Positions 1 through 11,592 of a stretch of 64,000 nucleotides of DNA are shown piece after piece. Under the pieces are notes generated by a model that had not been told where the DNA came from, searched no databases, and worked only from the letters and a program-made list of their open reading frames with translations. Every line of letters begins with the position of its first letter. Position 1 is the stretch's first letter. This DNA comes from Sternotherus odoratus (taxonomy: Eukaryota; Chordata; Testudines; Kinosternidae). A program made the position numbers and the translations under genes. The stretch is taken from NCBI GenBank assembly GCA_032164245.1, contig JAVMKO010000001.1, positions 15,847,603-15,911,602 on the forward strand, read 5' to 3'.

Positions 1-444
1 GCAATCAATTATGTAATGAGAGAACCATTCGCAAGTCCTATTTAGCCCCTGGTTAATTATATCCAATTTGAAAATTAATTCCAGTTCCTCAGTTTCTCGT
101 TGGAGTCTGTTTTGGAAGTTTTTCTGTTTCAAAATTGAAACCATCAAATCTTTAATGGAATTAATTTTGGTAAATAGTTTCATTGCTCCATCTTGTAAAG
201 ATATTCCAGAGTAGTAGACTGGTATAGGTGGCAACAATTAACCAAATTCTCCAAAACTGAGCATCTTTCACAGATATTTACACTCATGTCTGGAATAAGA
301 AAGCTTGTTGTCTTATTAATTCTTATTAATTTATTAATTATGAATTGCACAGTATATGGTGTATAAAGATGCTAACATTGTGTATGTACTGTGCATGGGT
401 GTAAATGACTATACAAGTTACCCAGACACTGGAGAATCAGACAC

Positions 445-714
445 TAAGGGTATGTCTTCACTACCCGCCGAATCGGCAGGTAGCAATCGATCTTCTGGCG
501 ATCGATTTCTCGTGCGGCACCCCCATCGACTGCGGAACTCCAGCTTGCCGGGAGGCGCAAGCTGGAGTCGATGGGAGAGCGCGCCGCCGACCGCCGCCGC
601 CATGAGGACGGACGGTAAGTCGACTGCAGATACGCAAACTTCAGCTACGTGATTCACATAGCTGAAGTTGCGTATCTGCAGTCGATCTCCCCCCGTAGTG
701 GAGACCAGCCCTAA
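445..714. mobile_element. Palindromic MITE-like DNA element
   Basis: The left end reads ctaagggtatgtcttcacta and the right end, read on the minus strand, ttagggctggtctccactac. They form an imperfect terminal inverted repeat. The interior is GC-rich with gatcgat motifs and a long hairpin (620-685). Short elements with this 'gggtatgtctacactac' end are abundant in turtle genomes as I recall; superfamily not assigned. No coding capacity. Confidence 0.6.
620..685. repeat. Hairpin inside the MITE
   Basis: Two arms of about 27 bases starting tcgactgcagatacgcaa pair with only a one-base bulge around an 11-base loop. It would extrude as a strong hairpin in DNA or RNA. Confidence 0.75.
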
Positions 715-1999
715 GACTGAATTAGAACTGGGTGTAAAGCTTGCACCAAATAGCACTCGCACTCTGAAAATCAAATCCCCTTGCGGTGTCTCCAGTAGGC
801 ACCCTAAATCAGTATCAGTTTGGAAAATCTTGGCCAAAGTTCCTATCTACACAAATATCACTGCGTTTTTTTTTAGTAAAACCAAATGTACAAACTTCAA
901 CATTTGAAGTTAAGAAATTTCACTGTGAATATTTTGCACAACCCTAGTTGTTAGACACCAAGAAAAAAACATCTAGGTGATGACAAGCATTTTTTATGGC
1001 AAAACTTATGCAACGAGAACATTGGGGGTGTCGTTTTAGAATGTCTATAATGATGCCCCCTGGGCTTTATGATCACAATTCTTTGGAGCAAAGTAGTAAA
1101 ACATAAGACTTTTTACAAGTACTAATAATGGGTTTAGATTATATAGCATTGCACTTTGTTGCAGCTGTTAATGACCAGGAATAATGTTTTTGAGGAAACA
1201 ATCTTCAGTTAATCATTTCCTCTTGTGGTATAATTTATGGAAATGTAATGAGACTAATAAACAGACATTATGGGAGGGGGATAAAGAAAGAGAAAAGTTA
1301 AATAAATTGCTTCCTTTTGTAACAACAGTACTCCATGATATCCAGCAACTTGCTGGAAATATCACATTGCTATAGGACTCATATAATATTTGATTCTTCT
1401 CCAATACCACAGAGGCAGTAAGGCATCATATTTCAATACTCCTCCTTAGCTCTTTAAAATGTTATGGATTTAAGCAGCAATAGTATAATAATAATGGAGA
1501 ATATATGGGGAGAAAGGGATTGGTAAGCTATTTAATAGTGTTGATCTCATGAGGTTTCCTGGTTGTTGTTTTTTTGCCATTATTTGTGGTGGTTTCCATA
1601 TTACCCTTTTGATCTTTAGTATAGGAAATCTTTAAAGAATCAGATTTTTTTTTAACTGGGGAAGAATGTATAATTAAAAACCTCTGCAGAGCAATTCTAT
1701 GTCAAGGGTTGTTTGATTTCACAATGTCTTTATCAGACTGGCTGTTTCATTTAGCAAACACACTCTGTTTGCTGAACTGCTAAGCCAAAGTTAAGAAAGA
1801 AAATCATGGTCGTGGCTTATGTTGATACAGTAATCATATGTTTTTCCTTAATGACATTCAGCCCTCAAAATCCAAGTGGGGTTGGAGAGAAATCAGTGAC
1901 TACCTAACTTAGTAATGAAACATCAAATGGTCTATAAAAACTAAACAGATAGAAAGTGTATTGCTTTGCTTTTCTCTGCAGGATTGTGAACCTTAAGAG

Positions 2000-2348
2000 C
2001 AGTGGTCGCCAACCTTTCGGTCCTCAGAGACCACTAAAGTGGTGCGGTGCGTCCCCCCCCACCCCGGTTCGAGCGATGCGCGCCCCCCCGACTCAAGCGG
2101 CGTGGCCCCCTCCCATCTCGAGTGGCGCGGCCCCCCGGCTTGAGCGGCGCGGCCCGGCGCTCCCCCACCCCCCCCGCTCGAGCGGCACGGCACGAGACGG
2201 GAGGCAGGAGCGAGCCGGCGGTTGCTGGCTGCCGGGGACGGGGCGGGACAGGCGCCCGCAGCCTCTTGCCTGCCCGGAGGGACGGCCGTGAGGGAGCCCG
2301 GCGCCGCGGACCACCAAAATTTTCTCGCGGACCACCGGTTGACCGCTG
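2000..2348 (+). mobile_element. hAT-type non-autonomous transposon, GC-rich copy A
   Basis: Starts cagtggtcgccaacctttcg and ends ...ggttgaccgctg, so the ends are inverted repeats (cagtggtcgccaacc / cagcggtcaaccgg). It is flanked by 8-base duplications cttaagag (1992-1999) and ctttagag (2349-2356), 7 of 8 matching, as for hAT elements. The interior is a degenerate GC-rich tandem array with the unit gagcggcgcggccccc. Open frames here are products of base composition. Confidence 0.8.
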
Positions 2349-2742
2349 CTTTAGAGCAAGCAAGTGGGATGCTATGTAAATAAACGAGTGAGTGAGGCAA
2401 CTTTTTGGCTTCACCTGAAAACTGCAGCATTGCAGAGACTGTCAGGTGAGCTTTGGGCTTGAGTGGTGGGGAATCATCAGGGGAGACATGATGCAAGAAA
2501 GCAAAGAAAGAGAAGGAGTGGGAAAATCGAAGGCATCAAAGGTAGCCCAAAACACTGTTGTAGAGCATTGGGTTGAACCGGGGAGAAGTAGGAAAATGAC
2601 AGAAATGTCAAGAAAGGGGAGGAATTGGTAGTGTGTGAAGTGACCCTGTGTGTATAAATGGAAATGATGGGACAAAACTTAGCAGAGGAAAACTTAGGCT
2701 GAATATTAGGAAAAAAGACTAATGGTGAGATCTGTTCTAGAG

Positions 2743-3223
2743 CAGCGGTCGCCAACCGGTGGTCCGCGAGAAAATTTTGGTGGTCCGCGGCGCCGGGCTC
2801 CCTCACGGCCGCCCCTCCGGGCAGGCAAGAGGCTGCGGGCACCTGTCCCGCCCTGTCCCCGGCGGCCAGCAACCGCCGGCTCGCTCCTGCCTCCCGTCTC
2901 GCGCCGCGCCGCTCGAGTGGGGGGGGCGCACCGGGCCGCGCCGCTCGAGCCAGGGGGCCATGCCGCTTGAGACGGGGGGCCGCACCGCTCGAGATGGGGG
3001 GGGGGGCCGCTCCAGGCTGCGCCGCTCAAGCTGGGGGGGGCGTGCCGCTCGAGCCGGGGGGGGGGCCAAGCCGCGCCGCACCGCTCGAGCTGGGGGGGGG
3101 CTGAGCCGCGCCGCTTGAGCCGGGCGGGGGGCCGCACCGGGCCGTGCCGCTCGAGCCGGGGGGGGGGGGGGGGCGCCGCGCCCCTTTAGTGGTCTGTGAG
3201 GACCGAAAGGTTGGCGACCACTG
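2743..3223 (-). mobile_element. hAT-type non-autonomous transposon, GC-rich copy B (inverted to copy A)
   Basis: Starts cagcggtcgccaaccggtgg and ends ...ttggcgaccactg, with a perfect 8-base duplication ttctagag at 2735-2742 and 3224-3231. It is the same family as 2000-2348 in the opposite orientation, 394 bases away. The interior (about 2910-3170) is a minisatellite of units close to ccgctcgagccgggggggg, with G runs of up to about 16 bases near 3158-3173. Confidence 0.9.
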
Positions 3224-4556
3224 TTCTAGAGCATGGCAAACCTTCAGTGATGAAAGCTCAATCACTGATCTCATTTAAATTAGGACAGGGATCAGTTCTG
3301 GTTCTGTTCAATATCTTCATCAATGATTTAGATAATGGCATAGAAGGTACACTTATAAAGTCTGTGGAGAATATGAAGCTGGACAGAGTTGCAAGCAGGC
3401 CTTAAATTCAGGTGGAGCTATCCAGAGTGGACCTCCAGTAAATATTTTCAAGCCCCATGGAGCTTTTGTGCCAAGTTACAGGTGGTTTTGGAGGAGGTTC
3501 CGAAAAGTACTCTGTTTAAGCCTGTGTTGCAAGAGCTTTGGAGGATAGGATAAAAATTCCAAAATATCTGGAGAAACTGGAGACTTGGTCTTAAGTAAAT
3601 AGATTTGAAAATGTAGAAAACATTCAAAAATATTTAAATAAATAGTGTCCTTTCATTGTTTAACAGTAAGATTACAACTGTGATTAATCACAATTTTTTT
3701 AAATTGTTTGGCAGCCCTAGAAATAAGCAGTGTTACTGCAATATAATGAAACAGTGTGAACATGGATTAGTTTCTGTTATTATAAGGAGTTGAAGACACG
3801 TGGGATCCTGGGTATCTCCCTGTTCAGCCATCTCCACTCTGTATATCCCTGAAGTCTATTCATTGGTTTAACCAACACCAGCATCACTTATGTCATAACC
3901 CAACAGTGCTCAATTTTCTCCATCAGAGGAAAGTATTGTCTAAGTGTTCTTTTTCATGTAGAGCAAATAGTAAAGTTCTCATTCTCTGAAAGAGGATGCT
4001 GTGAAGTGTGTAGCAGAAAATTGGGTACCTGCGGAAGACAGGTTTGTCTTCTGACATATAACCAGTTACTAAAACAAAAATCTGACCCTGGCGGGGAGAG
4101 GAGATTGGGGTAGAGATATCTGGGAGATGGGGGTTAGAGACTGGAGTTAGGAGAGTCAAAGGGAATGGGGAACGAGCCACAAAATGGAACTGCTGGGTTA
4201 GGTTGGTGCTTTTCTGTCCCACTGTCCCTCCACTAGTGCCCCCTGGTGGCCAGGCTGGGCCCTTTGTTCCTGGGACTGAACCAGCCCAGCCCTGCCCCAC
4301 ACGGTTATGAAGAGATGGTGGCGGATTCAAGCTGCTGGGCGGGGACTACACAGGCGGCAGTGAAAAAGGCCTGGCTGTGGTAACTCCCCCAGGGCCACCA
4401 CAGCTCCCTCTCCAGAACCAGCAGTCCCAAAGTCAGCTCCTTGGCATCATCACTTCCACCACAATACCCCCAGCGCCAGAGCCCCGGAGATGCAGAATCA
4501 CCCCCATGAGCTGGCAGCATTATCAGCTTGAGTTCTTGCACTGCTGCCATTGTCTA

Positions 4557-4740
4557 TGGGAGGGGTCGGCAACCTTTGCACGCGGCCCTGCAGGATAATC
4601 CGCTAGTGGGTCACAAGACATTTTGTTTACATTGACCATCCACTGGCACAGCCCCATGCAGCTTTCAGTGGTAGTGGTTCGCCGTTCCCAGCCAATGGGA
4701 GCTGTGGGGAGTGACAGCCAGCATGTCCCAGCTGGGGGAC
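4557..4740 (+). mobile_element. Partial hAT-like element (left half)
   Basis: Begins ggggtcggcaacctttgcac followed by gcggccctgcag, a 'ggcaacctttg' hAT-type end. The inner part has gttcgccgttcccagccaat, as in a family common in turtles. No matching right end was found, so it is truncated or degraded; the right limit is approximate. Confidence 0.5.
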
Positions 4741-5374
4741 AAAAACATGCTGAATGTGTTAGGACTGGGGGCAGGAGGGGAAGGAGGGATTTGCCTGTCT
4801 CTGTCTCCCCCTTGTGGCACCTCTGCAACCAGGAAGAAAATAGAGGGATAAAAAAGTTTAGAAATCTTGTCCCATTTAACCTTAGACCAGTCTGTTTATA
4901 TTACAGGAAACAATCCTTGTCCCAGGAATGAACTAGATGATGCAACAGTTCTTTTGCACTACAAACATATACAATTCTGTGTCAGTATGGTTAGCTACAT
5001 CACTATATATAGCAGTGAGTTATGGTGTCACCTCTATGTAAAGCGACACATACACTGATGATAGCAATGATGATTGCCAATATGATTATTTCCCTTACAG
5101 TATGTAAAGCTTGTTCCTATGTTACAATGTCAAGTGTATCAGAAAACTTTAAAAAATTTTGCATGTGTTATTTGCTTGCAAAAAAGAATATACTGACTGC
5201 TTGATCTGATTATTACAGGCAATCAAAATTAGGTTAAAGACCAAAGGCAAGTTAACTTTCCACAAGCAGGCAATATAGTTTCACTCCTGTTTCATACTTT
5301 TTCTTCCTACTCAATCATGCAGTCTGAACATTACATATTTGGTGTTTGTATTTAACAAAATATCTATAACTTAC

Positions 5375-5442
5375 CATGATGTTGCAGATCAGAACAGTGA
5401 GTGAGAGGATCTCCATTTCGGATATCTTGTCGTCTAGTACGC
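5375..5442 (-). CDS. SEMA3A: SEMA3A coding exon 15 (furin-type processing site, PSI-Ig linker)
   Basis: The exon encodes RRTRRQDIRNGDPLTHCSDL followed by QHH and one base of the next codon, about residues 551-573. Borders are ttttcttag|GCG and CATG|gtaagt. Together with the K-R at the end of exon 14 it forms KR|RTRR. This is the proprotein convertase site of SEMA3A, whose cleavage is known to affect repulsive potency. The coding triplets for RTRR are at 5441-5430. QHH replaces HHD of the human protein, as I recall for chicken. The following Ig-domain exon was looked for at 1-5374 and not found, so it lies beyond the window. Confidence 0.94.
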
Positions 5443-6740
5443 CTAAGAAAATCACATCAGAAAATGGTATTCACTTTCTCAGAGATGAAATTAAGTAATT
5501 GTTTTAGGTAAGACAAAAAAAGGGCATTGTTATTTACTGTTATCTGAGGCATGAAACAAAACCTAGAACATCTAGGGTAGGGGAACTCATACTTTACTGC
5601 ATTCTACAGCATTGTAGATAATAAACTTCTTCATGCTTCCAAATGTAGGCTTCAGTCATTGATAAATGCATGCCAATGTATAGTAAGCCCTCCTAAAAAT
5701 ACCGATTATGGATAAATTAATCAGTCTGTTGAAATATATATTAATAGGAATCCAACATGTACAAAGTGAGGAATGTTTAATATTTATTGAAAATATAAGG
5801 AATTTAAAATGGCACCGTTTTGTCTACAAACTGAGATTACATCAAATAGCCTAGCTTCGTCATTAGATTCTTCTAGATTATAGGCAAGAGACTTACTTGG
5901 CAAACAACAATGTTACTGCCAGGCCTTAATATATTTGGATATAGATAGAATAATTTTTAACTCAACTGTCTTCTGGTTTGACCACAACCTTGGATCTAAA
6001 TCCATATGCAAGTTTTTACAAGTGGCTTTCATCTTTAGTATGGGCTGAATTAAAATTCTGAATCAGAACATTCTTGAAAAATGGTATATTCAAAGTTCAG
6101 ATCTAAATTTTGTAGCTTGAGTTCCCCTCTAGTTCTTATCACAGTCCCATTTTAAAAAACTGATTATTCTCCCTCCAATTTGCTCTCCATATCTTCTCTT
6201 TGATAAAGTGTTGATCTGTTTGAAAAATGTTGTGTTTTATCCAATAAAAAGAAACCCCATATTTTTCTATATAGTTCTCTTTGGTTTGCATTTGTTGTGC
6301 TTGCTTTGTCTGTTTCTTTTCTTACGCAAACAGCTGTGATACAAAACCCAATTCAGCCCATGGAAAGGAGATTTATTTTAAAAAGAAGAAAAGAACAGGT
6401 CAAACAAAGATATGTTTTGAGAACAAGCACTTTACTTGGGGCATAGGAGAAAACAAGAAGGATTGCAAAGTTAGGAGAGAGCAAAAAGGATTAGGTGGCT
6501 GAACAATATTGAGATGTCAGATTATAGCATCCATTGACACACACAAAAAAGTGAAGTATTCTTGTAAGAGCCACACTTGGTAAGAATTGCACCCTTCAGT
6601 CAAAATGTTCCAAATTAAGTAAATATAATGGTTTCTGCAATGCAGAGAGCATCTCTTACCCTTCCCATTGTCAGAGTGAAAATCAGTCAGAACACAACTC
6701 ATTAACAGCCCCAGAATTGATGGGGAGGCATGCAGGGGTT

Positions 6741-7313
6741 ATCAGCTGTGGAATTTGATTCTGGATCTGGGTGGGAATTTTTTGACAATCTCTCCATGAA
6801 AAAGTGCAGATTTGCTGAAATGAAAATTATTGTGAGAAAAAGGTGATTTCCATAAAATTCCCATTTCTGAAAAAAAAGCACCTAAATATCATTTTCAAAA
6901 GTGATTTAGTTAGAGAGGAGCCTAAGTTTAGTTTAGTTTTGAAAATGGGACTTATGAGCTATTGAACATTTCACTCAGCACTTATATAATTCTCTTCATC
7001 CATAGATTTCATGGAGCATCTCCTCTCCCTCTCTCTCTTTCTGTGGGCTATATCCAATTTGCACAATGCCCTGAATGAACAGCTAGTCTATTGGGTATGC
7101 TGCATGTCTTATCAAACTTTAAGCTGAAGGAAGAAATGGGCTGGAAAATGGTTTTGTCATCCCATAATTCTTGGTTTTTTTCAGAAACAGGAATTTTGTG
7201 GAAATTGTCCTCTTCTCACAGACCATTGTGATTTGAACAAATCATCATTCTTTTCTTGGAGAGATTGTTTAAAAAATTCCCACCTAGATCCAGAATCAAA
7301 TTCCACAGCTGAT
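6741..7313. repeat. Inverted repeat pair, arms about 140 bases
   Basis: The arm at 6741-6879 starts atcagctgtggaatttgatt. The arm at 7172-7313 is its imperfect reverse complement (ends aaattccacagctgat). Arms share ggatct-ggtgggaattttt and the inner gaaattttctgaaaaa segments with several small differences. It may be an old MITE or two opposed copies of one repeat. Confidence 0.65.
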
Positions 7314-7417
7314 GCCTCTTAAGTCCCATTTTCAAAAGTGATTTAGGCACTGAGGAGACTAAGTTTGAATTTATTTCTGAAAATGGGACTTATGTGATAT
7401 TGAATACTTCACCTTGG
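6885..7417. repeat. Direct repeat pair tied to the inverted repeat
   Basis: A segment of about 100 bases starting cattttcaaaagtgatttag occurs at about 6890-6985, and again at about 7327-7417 in the same orientation. Each ends with gaaaatgggacttatg and then ttgaa-a-ttcac. Each copy is itself partly palindromic (cattttcaaaag / ttgaaaatggg). Confidence 0.6.
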
Positions 7418-9259
7418 GTTCATGAATCCCACTGAAAGTCAGTGGGACTTAGATGCCTTAGACACATCTGTCTACCATTATTAATATGTTTTCCAATGTA
7501 ATGACACAACAAGATCCATGAAAGCATTTTAATAGAAGGCACCCTTTCGTGTTGAGGTGCATGGTTTAAAGATATACTTCATCTCTCTCACCCATTCCAG
7601 TGTGGGGCGTTTGCACTGTATTTTCCCCATGGAAAGCTAGTTGCAATATGAGTGAATCAAAACCCAACCCAGGCCCAATTGAGATGCAAATGCAATTTCT
7701 GTCACTCCCTTCATAAATTCCATGGGCCAACTTATTTATAGAATTCTATTTGTAGGTAAAAGGCCTAATTAGACTCCCATTAATGTCAATGGATTTTGGA
7801 TCAAGCATTTAGGATTGGATTGGATCAAGCAAGTTAGGATATCAAGCAAATGTCACACATTTCAGCATTAAGCCAGCATGGTGATCTATGAAACATGAGC
7901 TCCAAAGCATCTGCACAAGGCTCAGTCAAATGGTCACACTATAGGCTTTCTAAACAGTCATTTAGGCTCCTTAAAGATACACTGAGTGGGAAATATATAA
8001 AAGACAGACAGACAAAGAAGATGACTATAAGCAAACCCTGCCTACACATGCACCAAGCCACAACATTCTCGACACTTTTGGAATCTGGACTTGTAGGGAT
8101 GCATTAGTGGGAGGCCATGGCATTTGAGTTCTTTCCAGGAATGCTCATTTTGGGACAGGTGTATTTAGTTTATCTTCTTTACCTCCCTTGGGAAGAATTA
8201 TTTTGCCTCAAATTATTTTAATATTCTGGTGCAAAAATAAGACTTCACATTTCAGAAGCAGCTTTCCCCCCCTCCCCCCCCCCCAAGTGTTTGCTTAGGC
8301 CATATTGAGGTTTAAAACTTGACATTTTAATCCTCTCCAGCTGAAATATCTGTGGAGAAAACTCTCCCTACTGTGTCCCTTACTTTATCTCATCCCTTCC
8401 AGCAGCCAACCAACCACCCAACGGAATTAATACATTTTGGGAGCATGAGATTCCTAAATGAAGAATTTGTAAACTTTAGCTTCAAGTTGAAGTTTGCCAT
8501 TTCTGTATGTAAGTTTTTGGATCTCTTATGTCTCCTTTGGTGTAAGGCACCTATGGCATATTCCCTTTTACGTTATTGCCATCTGAGCTTTTTTTTTAAA
8601 AAAATAATTTATCTAATACTCTGATAGTTAGAAGGTGATGATATGCTGACCATGGGCCAAATTCTGATCTGATTTGCAACAATGTTTATCAATTAAACTA
8701 TTCCAGATTTACACCTGAGTAACTGACAGCAGACCCTGGTCCAAAGTCAATTCTTAATAGCGATAGACAAAGTTTATTTGGAGGCTACAAATGTATGTTT
8801 TAAAAACGTTAAGCCAAACAGCTACTCCACAGTACTTAGAAACAGTACAAATATTATTTTTCATGTACAGAGCCTGATACTCGTTCACAGTGCATCTCAT
8901 ATAATTATGTACATCTGTGCAAAGTGAGTGTAAAATGCTATCAAATTAGAATGGCTATACCATCTCTGCACAAGTTGCAGAGCAATAGAGAATTAGGTGG
9001 TATCTATCTGTCAGTTTACATCAGGGTTTGGCAACCTTTCAGAAGTGGTGTGCCATTTATTCACTGTAATTTAAGGTTTTGCGTGCCAGTAATACACTAA
9101 CATTTTTAGAAGGTATTCTTTCTATAAGTCTATAATATATAACTAAACTATTGTTTTATATAAAACTAGCGAAAATACCCGGCGTTGCTCGGGTCAGTCG
9201 GAGGTGGGGAGGGGGCAAAGAGCTGAGCGAGTGCGGGTCTCTTGGAGGGGGCAGAGAGC

Positions 9260-9800
9260 AAACCTGACACCCCCAACTCACCACCCCTGACCAAACCCGA
9301 CACCCCCACCGCACTTACCCCTCGACCAACTCCAACTCACATTTTCACCCCCCCACCCAAACACAACATCCCCATGTCTCCCCCCTACCAACCTCAACAC
9401 CCCCTGACCAACACCCACACCTCACCCCCCATAGACCAAACCTGACCCACCCACCTCACTTCCCCCCCAACCAAACCCGACACCCCTACCTACCACCACA
9501 AACAAACCTGACACCCACACCTCACTTACCCCTCGACCAACCCCGACCCCCCTCCTCAACCTCCAACCAAACCCAACACCCCCACCCTACCCCCGACCAA
9601 ACCCAACACCCCCTGACCAACCCCAACCCCAAACCCCACACCTCACCCCTCACCCCCCCAGACACCTTCCCACCCCCCCAGACCAAACCCAACACCCCCG
9701 GCTCACTTACCCCCCGACCAAACCCGACACCCCCACCTCACCCCCCCGACCAAACCCGACACCCCTACCTCACTTACCCTCCAACCAAACCCAACTTGGG
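9260..9800. repeat. Pyrimidine-rich minisatellite
   Basis: Irregular tandem repeat of roughly 25-35 bases around the core ccgaccaaacccgacacccc. The plus strand has almost no G for over 500 bases. It lies inside the unclassified element. The proline/threonine-rich open frame across it is a by-product. Confidence 0.8.
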
Positions 9801-10110
9801 TCCATCGGAGGTGGGGAGGGGGCAGATAGCTGAGGGATTCCGGGGTCCATTGGAAGGGGGAGGGGGCAGAGAGCTGAGGGATTCCGGGGTCCATTGGAGG
9901 GGGGAGGGGGCAGAGAGCTGAGGGATTCCGGGGTCCATTGGAAGGGGGAGGGGGCAGAGAGCTGAGGGATTCCGGGGTCCGTTGGGGGGGGAGGGGGCAG
10001 AGAGCTGAGGGATTCCGGGGTCTGTTGGAGGGGGGAGGGGGCAGAGAGCTGAGGGTCCGTTGGAGGGGGGAGGGGACAGAGAGCTGAGCGAGTGCGGTGT
10101 CCGTTGGAGG
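9800..10110. repeat. 44-base minisatellite, about six units
   Basis: The phrase gagctgagggattccggggt recurs with ctgaggg at about 9874, 9918, 9962, 10005 and 10049, a period of 42-44 bases, with G-rich spacers (ggaggggggagggggcagag). A shorter version of the same array is in the sister element at 48260-48470. Confidence 0.85.
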
Positions 10111-10284
10111 GGGTATTATGACATCATACCCAGCTGATGTGATTGGCCTTTAAAGAATTTCACCCCTGGGGGGCGTCAGAGGTGAGATTTGAAAAATTTT
10201 CGACTCTTACCCTGATTAGGACCCCAAGACCTCTAACTGTACCAAATTTCAAGTCTCTACCTCAAATGGTGTGGAAGGAGTAAG

Positions 10285-10326
10285 CATACATACATACATA
10301 CATACATACATACATACACGCATACA
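10285..10326. repeat. (CATA)n microsatellite
   Basis: Perfect or near-perfect CATA repeats just before the tail of the unclassified element; the sister copy has a (CA)n/(TA)n tract at the same place. Confidence 0.9.
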
Positions 10327-10740
10327 CCATTTGACTTTTATATATATAGATAATGTTTTAAAAATGTTTAAGAAGCTTCATTTAAAATTAAATTAAAAGG
10401 CAGAGCCCCCCCAGACAGGTGGCCAGGACCCGGGCAGTGTGAGTGCCACTGAAAATCACGCATGCCAGAGGTTGCCCACCCCTGGTTTTCATCAATCTCC
10501 AAATACTTTCTCATTCAGCTAGTGTCACAACAACTTTTGAAAGTATAGGGGAATTATATTACAGTTTTTAAGTACCTGTATTTGAAAGTGTAGGGGAATG
10601 ATGTTACAGTTGTTAAGTACCTGTATTCATAAGTGTGTAATGATTGCAGGACTGAGTTCTCAGTGAATTTTCTCTCCATTTTTTATTGTTGACATTTTTC
10701 ATTGTGTAAGACAGCAGATCTCCATTTTAGAAATGGCACC

Positions 10741-10865
10741 ATTCTGAATGTTAAGCGAGGAATACTTGTAGCCCCTTAGAGACTAGTCTCTAAGGGGCTA
10801 CTAGTATTCCTCGCTTTCTTTATCGATACAGACTAACACGGCTGCTATTCTTGATTCTGAATGTT
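10741..10865 (-). mobile_element. Fold-back SINE insertion with 12-bp target duplication
   Basis: Duplications attctgaatgtt are at 10741-10752 and 10854-10865. Between them, read on the minus strand, is the head agcagccgtgttagtctgta, then the body aagcgaggaatactagtagc, then the body again in reverse complement. Arms 10785-10816 and 10753-10784 are 32 bases with one mismatch and no spacer. The head is the sauropsid SINE-like family with 'gccgtgttagtctg', also present at 60333-60367. Confidence 0.85.
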
Positions 10866-11092
10866 GTTGTTGTTGTTGGTTTTATCATGGACTTTCCAAG
10901 CCATTCCCCAAAGTAGCAATGTTCACTTATCAAGACTTGATATGGCTTGAAACTTCCACAAAGATGTTTTCTTTGAACTAGAAAGGGTTCCAATTAACCA
11001 TCCCATGAAAAACCTCTAAAGCTCACAGGTCACCTTTCAGATCATCAATTAAAGCAAGGGGTATATAATGCAGACATCTGCAACTGTCCCTA

Positions 11093-11287
<195 letters not shown>

Positions 11288-11592
11288 TCACTGAAAAGAC
11301 ATGTTCAATACATCAAACATATATACAGTAGGGGCTGATTCTGATCTCATTTACATGGATTTTACAGCAGTGTCTATAGTGACTTCAGTGATATTGCTCC
11401 TGATTCACACACATGTGAGTGAGAGGCAACTCAATCCCAATATTTTTAAAAAGTCCAAGTAAGAAAATTATTTCCTGTTTCCATGGGACAAATGCTGGTG
11501 CTGATTTTTGTATGAAACCTCCACTGATGTCAATGGAATTGCCACAAGTGAAGAGAGGTAGACTATGTCTCTAAGTTCCTATCCTTCAATAC

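Larger units (their letters stand above)
1..5374 (-). other. SEMA3A: SEMA3A intron 15 (part)
   Basis: No exon is visible. The stretch holds a palindromic MITE (445-714), two GC-rich hAT elements in opposite orientation (2000-2348 and 2743-3223) and half of another hAT-like element near 4557-4740. The remaining sequence, notably 720-1990 and 3230-4080, is AT-rich with no feature I can support. The exon encoding the start of the Ig domain is absent, so this intron is longer than 5.3 kb. Confidence 0.85.
9163..10350 (+). mobile_element. Unclassified element with 'aaaatacccggcgttgctcg' head and minisatellite interior
   Basis: Head: aaactagcgaaaatacccgg then cgttgctcgggt. Tail: accaaatttcaagtctctac, then a (CATA)n tract, then ttttatatatatagat. 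The same head and tail occur in the copy at 48113-48747, which defines the element limits approximately. Between them lie a pyrimidine-rich array and a 44-base minisatellite. Elements with such ends are known in many animals, but I cannot assign the class with confidence. Confidence 0.65.
9022..10484 (+). mobile_element. hAT-type element interrupted by a later insertion
   Basis: Starts cagggtttggcaacctttca and ends ...gaggttgcccacccctg. Flanking 8-base duplications are gtttacat (9014-9021) and gttttcat (10485-10492), 7 of 8. The outer parts (9022 to about 9160 and about 10350-10484) are the element; the middle is a separate insertion. Nesting shows the hAT insertion is older. Confidence 0.75.

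Noticed and set aside
1956..3274. Several overlapping open frames of 80-167 codons on both strands
   Set aside because: They lie inside two GC-rich hAT elements with tandem arrays. The Arg/Pro/Gly-rich translations in all frames come from base composition.
1..5374. SEMA3A Ig-domain exon
   Set aside because: I looked for the expected IIYGVENSSTFLECSP block on the minus strand and did not find it.
9242..9445. Pro/Thr-rich open frame
   Set aside because: It is a translation of the pyrimidine-rich minisatellite, with no start context or conservation argument.
9260..10110. CRISPR-like array
   Set aside because: The repeats are contiguous minisatellite units without unique spacers, in a vertebrate intron.
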